36,926 nt of DNA from a virus. The notes beneath the pieces are model-generated. The model was not told the origin of the DNA and did no database searches. It saw only the letters and a program-made list of their open reading frames with translations. Position 1 is the first letter of the stretch, and each line of letters begins with the position of its first letter. Where the stretch lies: positions 1 through 36,926 of the IMG/VR virus record IMGVR_UViG_3300042562_001006. One strand, written 5' to 3'. The position numbers were made by a program, and so were the translations under genes. Below are positions 4,553 through 13,284 of the stretch, piece after piece.

Positions 4553-6469
4553 TCAAAACGGACAAGCAGCCGTGCCAATCCACATGCCCGAATCTGGGTC
4601 GAGAATCACGCCACCATGATGCGGTTTCTTGACCTCGGCCCAGATTTTTTTGACCTCATCAAAGCTCAACCCAAGCGTAGATTTCATGTACTCCAGAACT
4701 GCGGGCTCTGACAGCAGCGGCATTTCGCGAAGAATGAGAGCCGCACCAGATGCAAGCGACGGGCTTTTGCTTAGTGCGTGATCATTTCGCTTGAGTTTGT
4801 ACAATGCGGCTTTTCCTTGGCGCTCAAAATGGCCGACGTTCCACTTCACAGCAAACGGATCTGTTTTTGGGTGTCCGCGAGCCACTAGTTCAACGTCAAA
4901 ATCGTACGCCGCCGGCGCTTCTCCCTTCTTCGGCCTTAGCGGCGGCGTAAAATAAACCATCGCATCTGGATCGCGAGCCCAGACACCAGAACCAGACGCG
5001 CGGTCGATCGCCGCCTTTTCGGAGCTGTCTCCTTTAGCAAAGTGGTGACTGTAGATTATACAGCACCCGACATTCCGCGCCACCTGCTCCAGCTCGTTCA
5101 GCAGCGAATTGATTTCACCCGCTGCGTTTTCGTCTCGATCGCCTAGGAGCTTGTAAATCGGATCTAGGATGATGGCCAGCGGTCGCTCCTTGAGCAGCGT
5201 ATCCATGAGTGCGTGCATCAGCTCTGTGACTTCCCGCATTTGACCGCGCATCGGCCAGATCATCAGATTGTCTGACCACACCTCCTCCGGCAGCAATCGC
5301 GATTCGCTGACCGTCATTAAGCGGTCGAGAATCTGCTCTCTGTGCAGCTCGCCGTCGATGAAGATGACCTTGCCTTGAGCGCATGGCAGCCCGAGCCACG
5401 GCGCGCCCGACGAGATAGATATGGCTAGATCTAGCAGCGTCCACGATTTGCGCGCCTTGGACGGCCCCGCAATCATCATCTTGGATCGCACGCTCAGCAG
5501 GCCGGTGATCAGATCCGGCAGCCCGTCCCCGAATGCGACGCTCTGCCTGAGCGTTTTTACGTTCAGCAGCTTTGGCAGCGGATTCGGTTCTGGCCACTCG
5601 CCCGGCCCGATCTGGGTGGCCAGCAGCGCCTGCAATACCCGCACGCCGTCCACTTCGCGAAGCACTCCTGGGCACCGACTCACCCGCGCCGGGTCGTTGT
5701 TCTTCGGGTCGCACTTGAGATGCGCAAAGATCTGATCGCGCCGCTCGTCCCATTCTTGTTTGTTAGCAGCGTCCACCCTGATCCATCCATGAATTGATCT
5801 CTTGCCGCTCGTCACGATCAGGCTGATCGGCAGTCCCGAGGTTTCTAGCGTGCGCCGCTGCTCCTCCGGATCACCATCGTCAAACTCTGCAAGTACGTGA
5901 CGGTAAGCGTGTATGTTGTCGTTTTTACGTCCGCCCTGTAACGTCGAAAGCGGATTGATGCCGATGTAAGCACCGCCGCCAGTTGAGCACACAAGATCAA
6001 TGGGACGTTTGGCGTGATGCCTCTCCCACTGCGTGCGGCTCTTGATCATCGCAGCGTCTGGAACCCACCTGTCTTCCTGCCACCTTGCATCGCACACAGC
6101 GACCAGCTCGTCAGGCAGGAATGCGGCCTGCAACGCCTGAATAAAGTCGTCCTTGTGCACGAGTGCCGGCGCAACCGAATGCGAGACTGTGCGTCGCGAC
6201 TTGATCGGATCGGTGACGACCGTGCTTTTGTAGCCGCTTTGAATCGCCGTGATTGATTCCGCCTCCCGCAGTCCGTCCTTGAGCGCACGCGGGAGCAGTT
6301 GGCTTTGCGCCTCGGCCTGCGAGATGCCAGCAGCAAAGAACTGTTGAGACATCGAGTAGAGCGTCGCGTTCCTCTGCCCCTTGGCGGCGCCGTTCTGCAA
6401 GTACGCGTGCACAGACTCCGGCAGTCTACTTTCTACGTTTTCTACGTGTAATCTTGGTGTGTATTTCAT
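4553..6469 (-). CDS. Primase-polymerase fused to RepA-like replicative helicase/ATPase
   Basis: 638 residues. Residues about 110-280 hold an archaeo-eukaryotic-type PrimPol core: acidic EFDDGD (195-200), SGKRSIHGW with the conserved His (221-229), and SRCPG (264-268). Residues about 320-560 are an AAA_25/RepA (RecA-fold) ATPase with Walker A GPSKARKS (335-342) and Walker B IILDPIY (433-439). The Walker A has Arg where Gly is usual, but keeps Lys-Ser. This fusion primes and unwinds DNA at the fork. It is the last gene of the leftward operon and overlaps the helicase by ATGA. Confidence 0.85.
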   Translation of the reverse strand: MKYTPRLHVENVESRLPESVHAYLQNGAAKGQRNATLYSMSQQFFAAGISQAEAQSQLLPRALKDGLREAESITAIQSGYKSTVVTDPIKSRRTVSHSVAPALVHKDDFIQALQAAFLPDELVAVCDARWQEDRWVPDAAMIKSRTQWERHHAKRPIDLVCSTGGGAYIGINPLSTLQGGRKNDNIHAYRHVLAEFDDGDPEEQRRTLETSGLPISLIVTSGKRSIHGWIRVDAANKQEWDERRDQIFAHLKCDPKNNDPARVSRCPGVLREVDGVRVLQALLATQIGPGEWPEPNPLPKLLNVKTLRQSVAFGDGLPDLITGLLSVRSKMMIAGPSKARKSWTLLDLAISISSGAPWLGLPCAQGKVIFIDGELHREQILDRLMTVSESRLLPEEVWSDNLMIWPMRGQMREVTELMHALMDTLLKERPLAIILDPIYKLLGDRDENAAGEINSLLNELEQVARNVGCCIIYSHHFAKGDSSEKAAIDRASGSGVWARDPDAMVYFTPPLRPKKGEAPAAYDFDVELVARGHPKTDPFAVKWNVGHFERQGKAALYKLKRNDHALSKSPSLASGAALILREMPLLSEPAVLEYMKSTLGLSFDEVKKIWAEVKKPHHGGVILDPDSGMWIGTAACPF

Positions 6470-7971
6470 CGTCCGAATTTCTGAGATATAAAGGTGCCTG
6501 CTTGAGTGAATGTCGCTGTCTGTGGTGACGGGTGCCCCAGTCGTTTAAGCAACCGCACTTGTTTGGGTGTTGCGAGGTTGGCCGCTCGGCGGATGGCCAG
6601 CTTGTCGAGGATCTTGGATGCGTGTCCTCGGCACGTGACCGATCCTGGGTCAAACCCAGCGCGGATCAGGATGTTGGTCTGCGCTTCGCTGACTTCTTTG
6701 TGGTGCCATTCCATCGTCGGCTCATAAGTAAGCAGCTCCTCGTCATCCAGAGCGTAGGCCATCTCCACGGCATCGTAGGTCTGCGCCGGTCGCTCTTTGA
6801 CCGCATCCAGCGTTTTCAAGAGCTTCTTGAGTCGCTGCGTCTCGACATCCTCAGCGGATTGGAACACCTCATCGCCTGCCTCAATTGCCGTTTCGATGCC
6901 CGCCACATCATCCGGCGACTTGGCAATCAGCCGCGAGATAGTAATAAGTTTGTGCTGGTCGGTCTGCCACAAGAAATCGAGCAGCAGAAGATCCTCTTTG
7001 CCCGGGTGGATGCGGGTGCCACGCCCCACCATTTGCGCAAAAAGCGCCCTCACCTGCGTCGGTCGAAGGATTGCGATACAATCCACATCCGGCTGATCAA
7101 AACCCTCTGTGAGAAGCATGGCGTTACAAAGCGCCGTGCCCTTTGGCGCATTTGCAAACCATGCCAGCGCCCCGTGTCGGTCCTCTGTGCTGTCCACTCC
7201 GGCCACGGCTTTTGATGTGACGCCGCACTTGTTAAGCATCGCGGAAAAGTCGCGCGCCATCTCCACGAGCGGCAAGAACACGATCGTCTTTCTGTCCTGC
7301 GTCTCCGATGCGATGGATTTGGCCACATCCCACAAGCGCGGACTGAGCGCCTCACCCAGATCGGAAACCTTGTAATCACCGGCCAGCTTTGCGACTGTGC
7401 GCAGATCGACCGTGACCGGCAGCTTTTTGACCTTGATGCGAGACAGATAGCCGTCACGAACAAGTCGAGCCAGCCCGACCTCGTATGCGATCTCCTCAAA
7501 ATAGGCGCCTAGATTGCGCTTGTCTCCTCGGTCCGGCGTAGCGGTCACGCCCAGAATCTTCGCATGGTTGTGGAAGTGCGACACCACCGACTGGTAGGAG
7601 TCGCTCAGCACGTGATGCGCCTCGTCCACCACCACCAGCCCAAAGTGATCTTTAGGCCAGCGGTCTTTACGTCCCATCATGGTTTGGACGCTCGCCACTA
7701 CCACCTGCGCATTCATTGATGCGTGGTGGCTGGCCTTCTCCATCTCCGCCACTAGTCCGGTGGCTCGATGGATCTTGTCGATTGCTTGTGTAAGCAGCTC
7801 TTCGCGGTGGGCCAAGACAAGCGTCCTGTGCGGTGTATGACTTGCCGCAATGTGAGCGAAGAGAATTGTCTTTCCGGCTCCAGTAGGAAGCACTGCCAAG
7901 AGCCGTTGTCGAGATTTGAATCCCTCGTGGATTGCAGTGAGTGCCTCCTGCTGGTAGTCGCGGAGCTTCAC
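6466..7971 (-). CDS. SF2 DEAD/DEAH-box DNA helicase
   Basis: 501 residues from a GTG start. Motif I LPTGAGKT (29-36), DEAH (116-119), motif III GVTATP (141-146), and motif VI QMVGRGTRIHPG are all present, so both RecA-like lobes are intact. It matches phage helicases of the RadD/UvsW-like SF2 group that remodel forks and branched DNA. It lies two bases after the SSB stop and overlaps the primase start, so it is translated with the replication set. Confidence 0.88.
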   Translation of the reverse strand: MKLRDYQQEALTAIHEGFKSRQRLLAVLPTGAGKTILFAHIAASHTPHRTLVLAHREELLTQAIDKIHRATGLVAEMEKASHHASMNAQVVVASVQTMMGRKDRWPKDHFGLVVVDEAHHVLSDSYQSVVSHFHNHAKILGVTATPDRGDKRNLGAYFEEIAYEVGLARLVRDGYLSRIKVKKLPVTVDLRTVAKLAGDYKVSDLGEALSPRLWDVAKSIASETQDRKTIVFLPLVEMARDFSAMLNKCGVTSKAVAGVDSTEDRHGALAWFANAPKGTALCNAMLLTEGFDQPDVDCIAILRPTQVRALFAQMVGRGTRIHPGKEDLLLLDFLWQTDQHKLITISRLIAKSPDDVAGIETAIEAGDEVFQSAEDVETQRLKKLLKTLDAVKERPAQTYDAVEMAYALDDEELLTYEPTMEWHHKEVSEAQTNILIRAGFDPGSVTCRGHASKILDKLAIRRAANLATPKQVRLLKRLGHPSPQTATFTQAGTFISQKFGR

Positions 7972-7972
7972 T

Positions 7973-8407
7973 TTAGAATGGGATTGTGTCCGTGTCGGTG
8001 TCCGTGTCGGTCTTAAATGGATTCTGCTTAGCGTCCTTGTCGAACAAGTACCCTTGCACCTTGTTTGACTTGTTGCCGTTGTAGAGTTCCACCTTAATCT
8101 TTGCGCGGCCTCTTTCTCCCACGAAGTTCATCGGGTCAATATCCATCTCTACGCCCACCCCTGGGTGCCTCCCTATGCAGTGTAAAAACGAATCAAGTTT
8201 CCACTCGCTCTTGCCGTCAAAGACGAGGTAGTCATACACGCCCTTTTCGTTTGGATGCGTGCCAACGCTCAGCTTTAGCTCGATCATTGGATTTTTTGAT
8301 TTACTCTCCTTTTCGACGGCATCGTTCACGATAAAATCGTAATCGCCGGGTTCGAGAATTTTGTACTCTGGTTCTTTGGGTGCGTTTGTTGTGTGTTTTA
8401 AGCTCAT
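7973..8407 (-). CDS. DUF669-family single-stranded DNA-binding protein
   Basis: 144 residues. The core (YKILEPGDYDFIVNDAVEKE, later MIELKLSV and an EMDIDP segment) matches the DUF669 phage SSB-like family found beside recombination genes. The C-terminus is an acidic repeat, DTDTDTDT, ending in IPF. Bacterial SSB proteins end in DDIPF, the docking tip for partner enzymes, so this tail probably mimics it. The ATG at 8407 overlaps the upstream nuclease stop (ATGA). A longer upstream frame is a shadow of the nuclease gene. Confidence 0.8.
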   Translation of the reverse strand: MSLKHTTNAPKEPEYKILEPGDYDFIVNDAVEKESKSKNPMIELKLSVGTHPNEKGVYDYLVFDGKSEWKLDSFLHCIGRHPGVGVEMDIDPMNFVGERGRAKIKVELYNGNKSNKVQGYLFDKDAKQNPFKTDTDTDTDTIPF

Positions 8408-9441
8408 GACTTTGATGGTTTGGTTTTTGGTTTTGGTTGGCTGGCTACGAATTGCGAGCCCGGCCCAGATTTGATTTCGTCCGTCGGGAAGGGAACGCCG
8501 CTTAATGCGGTTTCCCATAGCCCCTTGAACTTCTCGGCAGATAGACTGCCATACGCCGCAAGGATGTTGGCAATGCCTAGTTGTTCCGCATGGATTGCGA
8601 CGGTCTCCGGCTCGACGTATTCTCGCCCTCGCCGATTGCGCAATACGAAGCCAGGCACGTCCTCGCCCGTGTTGAGCTTGTCGCGTGCAAGTCCACGAGC
8701 GTAATCCTCCAGTCCGTCTTTGCTCGTGATGAGCGAGCACATATTGATGAACTGCGCCAGCTTCACCGGGTCATCCATCTCGGACTGCCAGTCGATGGTT
8801 GCCGGATCTTTGCCTGCCCAGAATGCGACCGTCTCCAGTCGTTCTGCGCAAGTGTACCGTTTGGCGCACCAGTTGCAGTAGTCGCATGGCGTCGCTACCG
8901 CCACCGGGTCATTTACTCTGGCCATCAGGTTACATATAATGCTCTCCGCCCATGGGCGTGTGAACTCCAGCGTTTTCATTGTACGAAGATCCGAATAGAT
9001 CAAGACCACCGTCCACTTGTCCACGTTGTAGCGAGACATAAAGCCCAACGCATAGAGTGCCTGCTGCTCCATGTAGTTGCGCTCCTGTCCTGTTTTGAGG
9101 TCGATCGATGTCCGAGCGTGTGGCAATGCGCAATCAGCCGTACCTTGCATTCCCATGGCCTGTACGCGCAAGTCGTCCTCCTTCCACAGGATGCTTTCGG
9201 TGGTGAAGATCTCCGGCCCGACATCCTCTGCTTCTTTGTTGGCCAGGATGCGGGTCATCCCGACTGCCCACGCGATGCCTCGGTGATCATCATTATTCGG
9301 ATCGAGCGAAGCCACTCCGCCCAGGACCTCACGATAGAGCTTGTCCAGCGTATTGCCTCGCTCCGCAGCCGGCCCCGCGCCTGCCATACCTTCAAAGCGC
9401 ACGCATTCGGCGAGCTTAGGTAAACTTGATGGCCTGCTCAT
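8404..9441 (-). CDS. DUF2800-type PD-(D/E)XK exonuclease with Cys cluster
   Basis: 345 residues. TADCAL (101-106, acid D103) followed by SIDLKTG (112-118, D114-x-K116) is the PD-(D/E)XK core. Cys186, 189, 192 and 198 (CDYCNWCAKRYTC) resemble the iron-sulphur-binding region of AddB/Cas4-type nucleases. Phage DUF2800 proteins pair with an SSB and a Sak4 or RecT-type annealing protein, and this one lies between exactly those genes. It probably resects DNA ends for recombination. It is coupled by ATGA overlaps on both sides. Confidence 0.85.
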   Translation of the reverse strand: MSRPSSLPKLAECVRFEGMAGAGPAAERGNTLDKLYREVLGGVASLDPNNDDHRGIAWAVGMTRILANKEAEDVGPEIFTTESILWKEDDLRVQAMGMQGTADCALPHARTSIDLKTGQERNYMEQQALYALGFMSRYNVDKWTVVLIYSDLRTMKTLEFTRPWAESIICNLMARVNDPVAVATPCDYCNWCAKRYTCAERLETVAFWAGKDPATIDWQSEMDDPVKLAQFINMCSLITSKDGLEDYARGLARDKLNTGEDVPGFVLRNRRGREYVEPETVAIHAEQLGIANILAAYGSLSAEKFKGLWETALSGVPFPTDEIKSGPGSQFVASQPKPKTKPSKS

Positions 9442-10364
9442 GACGCCACCTCCAGCCCGGCGGCCTGTTTGAATGCTTCCACGTTGCTCATGACGCGCGC
9501 TTTGTATTCGACGGACACATCATCGAGCCCTTGCCCTTCTTTCAGTTCTTTCCGAACAATCAGAAAAGCAATGACCTTTTCGGCGTGCGGAGTGAACGTC
9601 TCCACGAACGAGAGACGCGGCGCCGCCGGTTGTGTTGGTTCTACTGGTTCTGCGGGAACGGCTGATTTCAGGATCTTCCGGATCGTAGTGATGTCCCACG
9701 GCTCCACGTCTTGCAGCCCGTGCCGGTTCTTCGCGTCGGCGGTGGCTGAGTGCGCGCATCGCAATGTCCGCTCTCTTGCTGCCACGCCCTTCGCCCGGCC
9801 ATCTGATTCGCGGATAGCCAGCTTGAACGAGCCAAACAGAATCGCATCAGCCCACTCTTTGACGACTGGAGCGATCTGCTTTGCCAGCTTGAGTTGGTAG
9901 CGGTCGAACGGAGGATGGTCCGGAAGCTCCTGTCTCTTGACCTCGCTGTGCGCCAGCAGAATGACGTTGGACTTGACCGCCAGCTTGTCGAGCAGCGTCA
10001 GGAACTTCACCATTTCCTCTGCTGCGACGATGTAGCCCTTACCGTAGCCAAAATCCTCCACGCTGGCCTTGTTGTTGGCCTTGCATACGTGCTCCAGCAT
10101 CTTCTCCTCCAGCCAGTCGATGGTGTCGATGATGACTGTCGAAAAGTCGCTACCCTGCGCCAGCTCCTTCACGATGTCGCATGTTTGCGCGTAGCTCGTC
10201 GGCTCCACTCTAGCGCAGTCCAGATGGTGGCTGCCCTGCTCTAGGTCGATGATGAGCGGATCGGGGCACGCTGCGGCCAGGGTGGTCTTGCCGATGCCTT
10301 CGGGTGCGTAGATGACGATTTTCTGTGGTCGCGCGATCTTGCCGCGCGTGATGTTGAGTTTCAT
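9438..10364 (-). CDS. Sak4/RecA-like ATPase for single-strand annealing
   Basis: 308 residues. Walker A APEGIGKTT (20-28) and Walker B STVIIDTIDW (75-84) head an AAA_24/Sak4 P-loop domain. The C-terminal 80 residues carry a Pro/Ala linker and a helical region. Sak4 proteins promote annealing with a partner SSB, here the DUF669 protein two genes downstream. The ATG follows a C/A-rich leader (CGACACCAAACACC), with no Shine-Dalgarno. Confidence 0.82.
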   Translation of the reverse strand: MKLNITRGKIARPQKIVIYAPEGIGKTTLAAACPDPLIIDLEQGSHHLDCARVEPTSYAQTCDIVKELAQGSDFSTVIIDTIDWLEEKMLEHVCKANNKASVEDFGYGKGYIVAAEEMVKFLTLLDKLAVKSNVILLAHSEVKRQELPDHPPFDRYQLKLAKQIAPVVKEWADAILFGSFKLAIRESDGRAKGVAARERTLRCAHSATADAKNRHGLQDVEPWDITTIRKILKSAVPAEPVEPTQPAAPRLSFVETFTPHAEKVIAFLIVRKELKEGQGLDDVSVEYKARVMSNVEAFKQAAGLEVAS

Positions 10365-10403
10365 GGTGTTTGGTGTCGTGTTGTTGTCTTTGGAAGGGAA
10401 AGT

Positions 10404-11075
10404 CTATTGCTTAAGCTGAGACTGAACGTCTTGCAACTTCTGCAAATAAATCGCCGCATCCAGCATCTCCTCTTTTGCGTGCTGCATCCAATCTCCCACG
10501 CTCAAGTCGTCGCGCCTCATGGTCGTGCCGTACTTCAAAGCGCCGGCGGCCTGCCGTGCCCGAATCTGCTCGATAATTTTGTCCTCCACGCTTTGGCCGC
10601 GCCAATAGCGGACGAGTCGCAAAGTCTCGTGCTTCTCCGAAACGCCATAAGTAAACTGGTCCTCCCACTCCGGCATAAACACGTCCGACTCGTGCGGCAT
10701 GTTAAAGCAGTGCGGAATATGCGTGACGACGATCGACTCGCAGAGCGGCAGGAATTGCTTGTAGATCTCGGCTCCTCCGATAATCCAGACGTTGCCGCCC
10801 CTGCGCGCACAAGCAGTCTGTGCGCTCTCTATTCCTGGAACAAAGGTCACGTCTTTGCTGTTTGGTCTTACGTCTCTGCTCAGTACCACGTGGTGACGAT
10901 ACTCTAGCAGCTTAGGTAGTGAGTCGAAAGTCTTGCGGCCCATCAAGACGGTCGCGTATCTGGTGCGGCTGGCAAAGTGCTGCATGTCCGCCGGACTGCT
11001 CCAGGGAAGTTTGCCGTGTCGGCCAATGCGATTTTGTATGTCGATGGCGACGATTGCGTTGTAGGTGGTTTTCAT
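10404..11075 (-). CDS. Dihydrofolate reductase fused to a C-terminal nucleotide-associated domain
   Basis: 223 residues. Residues 1-158 are a complete DHFR: AIDIQNRIG, LPWSSPADM with catalytic Asp30, GRKTFDSLP and WIIGGAEIY (97-105). DHFR regenerates tetrahydrofolate for dTMP synthesis; no phage thymidylate synthase is visible here. Residues 160-223 (KYGTTMRRDDLSVGDWMQHA, then EEMLDAAIY) resemble the short MazG-like/phage nucleotide-associated helical module. The start overlaps the upstream stop (TAATG). Confidence 0.85.
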   Translation of the reverse strand: MKTTYNAIVAIDIQNRIGRHGKLPWSSPADMQHFASRTRYATVLMGRKTFDSLPKLLEYRHHVVLSRDVRPNSKDVTFVPGIESAQTACARRGGNVWIIGGAEIYKQFLPLCESIVVTHIPHCFNMPHESDVFMPEWEDQFTYGVSEKHETLRLVRYWRGQSVEDKIIEQIRARQAAGALKYGTTMRRDDLSVGDWMQHAKEEMLDAAIYLQKLQDVQSQLKQ

Positions 11076-11281
11076 TATAGATCAAATTTTGGGATGTCCA
11101 TCCAGCCAAAGATTTTGTAGAAATAGGTGGGCAGCCGATCGTCACTAGCGTTCATGGATTCATAGACTCCGTTTCCGATGTATTTATAAACGTCGTAGCC
11201 ATGTATTTCTCCTTCGGTTGATCCCCATGCTCCGAGGAACTGCCTGTCTTGCGGCGCGGTTTCAAATGGTTGCCAGTTCAT
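11075..11281 (-). CDS. DUF551-like small phage protein
   Basis: 68 residues opening MNWQPFETAPQDRQFLGAW. The W-x-P-x-E-T-A-P-x-D-R pattern matches the DUF551 family of small phage proteins of unknown role. The leader before the ATG is C/A-rich (CCAACACAACCACA). It is coupled to its neighbours by a TAATG downstream and an ATGA upstream. Confidence 0.7.
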   Translation of the reverse strand: MNWQPFETAPQDRQFLGAWGSTEGEIHGYDVYKYIGNGVYESMNASDDRLPTYFYKIFGWMDIPKFDL

Positions 11282-11571
11282 TGTGGTTGTGTTGGTTTAC
11301 TGTCGTGATAATATACGTCGCATGGCTCGCAACAATGAGGGCATACATGCCATTGAGTTGATCCCGGCTTGCCCGCAGTGACGGCGCGCGCTCCGCAGCA
11401 ATTCGAGCGAGCAATTCGCTGGGGTTGTGCCTGCTGTTCCAAAATAGCAATCGCTTGATCTATCGCTTCGCCTAGCTCTGTCGGCTCTGGCATTGGATCG
11501 TCTATGTTGCTACGCCTCCAAATGTTTGCTTTGCGAAGGTATGCGGCCAGCTCTTGAGGTGTTTTGGTCAT
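11278..11571 (-). CDS. Hypothetical protein with C-terminal zinc-ribbon-like cysteines
   Basis: 97 residues from an ATG at 11571, next to the upstream stop. The N-terminal half is helical (PQELAAYLRKANIWRR). The C-terminal half carries CCG..A and CPHCCEPC, suggesting a zinc ribbon. No family recognised. The start is fixed by overlap with the upstream gene; the 140-residue frame is a false extension. Confidence 0.6.
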   Translation of the reverse strand: MTKTPQELAAYLRKANIWRRSNIDDPMPEPTELGEAIDQAIAILEQQAQPQRIARSNCCGARAVTAGKPGSTQWHVCPHCCEPCDVYYHDSKPTQPQ

Positions 11572-11933
11572 GGTTGTAGCTCCTTGGTTAGCCGCTCGAC
11601 TTCGGCAGCCAGAATCCGTGCGGCGGCTGCTAGTTGCGCGTGTCCGCGCAGCTCGTCTTGGGCTGTTACCTCGCGTTCCATTTTGTCGGAGGCCCAGCAA
11701 TACTCCGACAAGTTGGAATCCTTGTATTTTGCGAAATAGATAGCCGCTCGCACGGCTTCTGTGATTGGTATTGAGGTCATGACTTTGCTTGTAATCACAG
11801 GCTTATGACTCTCACAGCTCTCGTAAGAGTCTGCGAGGATTTGATGCTGAGTGCACCATCCGGAGATTTTATGTTCGTCGTCTGGTGACCAAAACTGGCA
11901 CTTTACGCACGCTGGTAGATTTTCCATACTCAT
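11568..11933 (-). CDS. Hypothetical protein with N-terminal Cys-rich motif and C-terminal coiled coil
   Basis: 121 residues. CVKCQFW with later GWC and SCESH suggests a metal-binding N-terminus. A helical, probably coiled-coil C-terminus (QLAAAARILAAEVERLTKEL) follows. The family is not recognised. It overlaps the RNA ligase stop by ATGA, so it is made with it. Confidence 0.55.
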   Translation of the reverse strand: MSMENLPACVKCQFWSPDDEHKISGWCTQHQILADSYESCESHKPVITSKVMTSIPITEAVRAAIYFAKYKDSNLSEYCWASDKMEREVTAQDELRGHAQLAAAARILAAEVERLTKELQP

Positions 11934-12547
11934 GACTTCAAAGAGGATTTTGGTACCCCGTCATTATCCAAAGTCATTTTGAATCCGACGTTCCCGGCGG
12001 TATGAAACACCACGATGCCTTCGGGGTGCATGAATCCGGGCGCGGCTACGCTGCCTCGCTGGCTTAGCTCATATAATGCGGATTCGGCCATCGTTGTTAT
12101 ATTAGTGCCGCGCCTCAGGATCGGTACCAAACGGCAGCACCTCGGAAGAACGTCCTGCATTTTCACGATGCGCGGGTCAGCGGTCGGGATCTGCTGGGGT
12201 GTCTTACCATGCAGGCACCAGCGAGACACGTTAAACAAGCTGAACCCACGCTCGTTTAGTCCATAGTTGCGCTGTATGCCGCGTCCCCACCACTCACCAA
12301 AGTGGCGTCCCGGCCCGAGCTGCATCAGCTCGTCTTGGTGGTCTCGTGCCCACTTAGCGAATCCAAAATTATCGTCCTCGGGAGTGATCCACCGGGTACG
12401 GCTGCCGGTCAGCATTCTGCCGTCGTCGGTGATGTAGATCTGCGCGTTGGTGCCGTCGATTTTTTCGGTGATGATGACTTCGCGTTGCAGGCGTGCCATT
12501 TTGGGGAACGGCGTGAATGGGTGTTCTTGGGTTGTGTTCATGGTCAT
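11930..12547 (-). CDS. RNA ligase of the T4 Rnl2-like family (minimal)
   Basis: 205 residues, single adenylyltransferase domain. Nucleotidyl motif EKIDGTN (28-34, Lys29), GEWWGRG (84-90), EGIVVFH (176-182) and FKMT (189-192, Lys190) give motifs I, III-like, IV and V in order. It would activate with ATP and join RNA ends. The protein lacks the T4 Rnl2 C-terminal domain. An ATG at 12547 (or MNTT at 12541) follows the leader CAACC. It may repair tRNAs cut by host defence. Confidence 0.8.
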   Translation of the reverse strand: MTMNTTQEHPFTPFPKMARLQREVIITEKIDGTNAQIYITDDGRMLTGSRTRWITPEDDNFGFAKWARDHQDELMQLGPGRHFGEWWGRGIQRNYGLNERGFSLFNVSRWCLHGKTPQQIPTADPRIVKMQDVLPRCCRLVPILRRGTNITTMAESALYELSQRGSVAAPGFMHPEGIVVFHTAGNVGFKMTLDNDGVPKSSLKS

Positions 12548-12553
12548 GGTTGT

Positions 12554-12886
12554 TTATTCGATGATTTTTTCTATCAAAGGTGCGGGCGGTGCTTCGACTT
12601 CTCCGCCGTGCGCTTGTACAAATTCTTCGACTACGGAGACAGGTACGTAAGCCCAGATCTCGTCATTACCGCTTTGGTACTCTCTCCAAAGAGCTGGAGG
12701 CGAAAAAGGCTTTGATTCCTTATCCCAAATGTAACCGACCTCGACGGAGTTATAAGTAGTCCAATGACGGTTATATCGTTGTCTCGGGTGGCAGTAAGCA
12801 TACTCGCTGGCTTGGATGCTGAGCGACACGCCGTCGGCGCAATGCACTCGTGGTCGGATGTGTGTCTTTTCGTGGTAGTAGTTCAT
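12554..12886 (-). CDS. Hypothetical protein, 110 aa
   Basis: The ATG at 12886 overlaps the upstream stop (ATGA), which decides the start against the longer frame. The product is rich in Tyr, Trp and His (NYYHEKTHIRPRVHC, then HPRQRYNRHWTTYN) and has a Pro-Glu tail. No motif of known function was recognised. Confidence 0.55.
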   Translation of the reverse strand: MNYYHEKTHIRPRVHCADGVSLSIQASEYAYCHPRQRYNRHWTTYNSVEVGYIWDKESKPFSPPALWREYQSGNDEIWAYVPVSVVEEFVQAHGGEVEAPPAPLIEKIIE

Positions 12887-13095
12887 TTTGATTGTGGTTG
12901 TATATTCCCAAATAGTTGAACATCGAGGTCTAGTTCGGCTTTCTCGGCGCGGTCTTTCCAATAAAACGCCCACACCTTGGTCGAGTTAATGGCATTGGAA
13001 TCCATCCGGTAGTTGTGCCGCGCCGTATCCCGCAGCAGGTTAATGGTCTCCTGCTGTTGCAGCAGCAGGTCGAGAAGTGCTTGTTTAGTCGTCAT
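12883..13095 (-). CDS. Hypothetical helical protein, 70 aa
   Basis: Opens MTTKQALLDLLLQQQETINLL, an amphipathic helix that continues into a charged helix (KDRAEKAELDLDV). A small coiled-coil protein is likely; no family is assigned. It overlaps the upstream gene by 11 bp and the downstream gene by ATGA. Confidence 0.55.
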   Translation of the reverse strand: MTTKQALLDLLLQQQETINLLRDTARHNYRMDSNAINSTKVWAFYWKDRAEKAELDLDVQLFGNIQPQSK

Positions 13096-13282
13096 GTGGG
13101 ATTTTAGATAGAGCTTCTTTTAGAAGTGCTCGAAGAGAAATGTTTTCGTGCTCAAGCTGTTCCATGACACACCAGATTTTAAGCCCGTCGTAGGTTCCGT
13201 CAGCCTCACTAAACTTGCGGTCTGTAGCTACAAATTCTTCGTACACAGCCAAGGTGCGTGGGGTTAATGCGTATTTTTTCAT
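13085..13282 (-). CDS. Hypothetical protein, 65 aa
   Basis: MKKYALTPRTLAVYEEFVAT start at 13282, two bases after the upstream stop, is preferred over the 81-residue upstream start. Helical with a Leu-rich C-terminus (ISLRALLKEALSKI). Function not recognised. Confidence 0.5.
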   Translation of the reverse strand: MKKYALTPRTLAVYEEFVATDRKFSEADGTYDGLKIWCVMEQLEHENISLRALLKEALSKIPHDD

Positions 13283-13284
13283 CT

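Noticed and set aside
5115-5753. 212-residue minus-strand ORF inside the primase gene
   Set aside because: Antiphase shadow of the primase-helicase, Arg/Ala-rich as expected from a high-GC frame shift.
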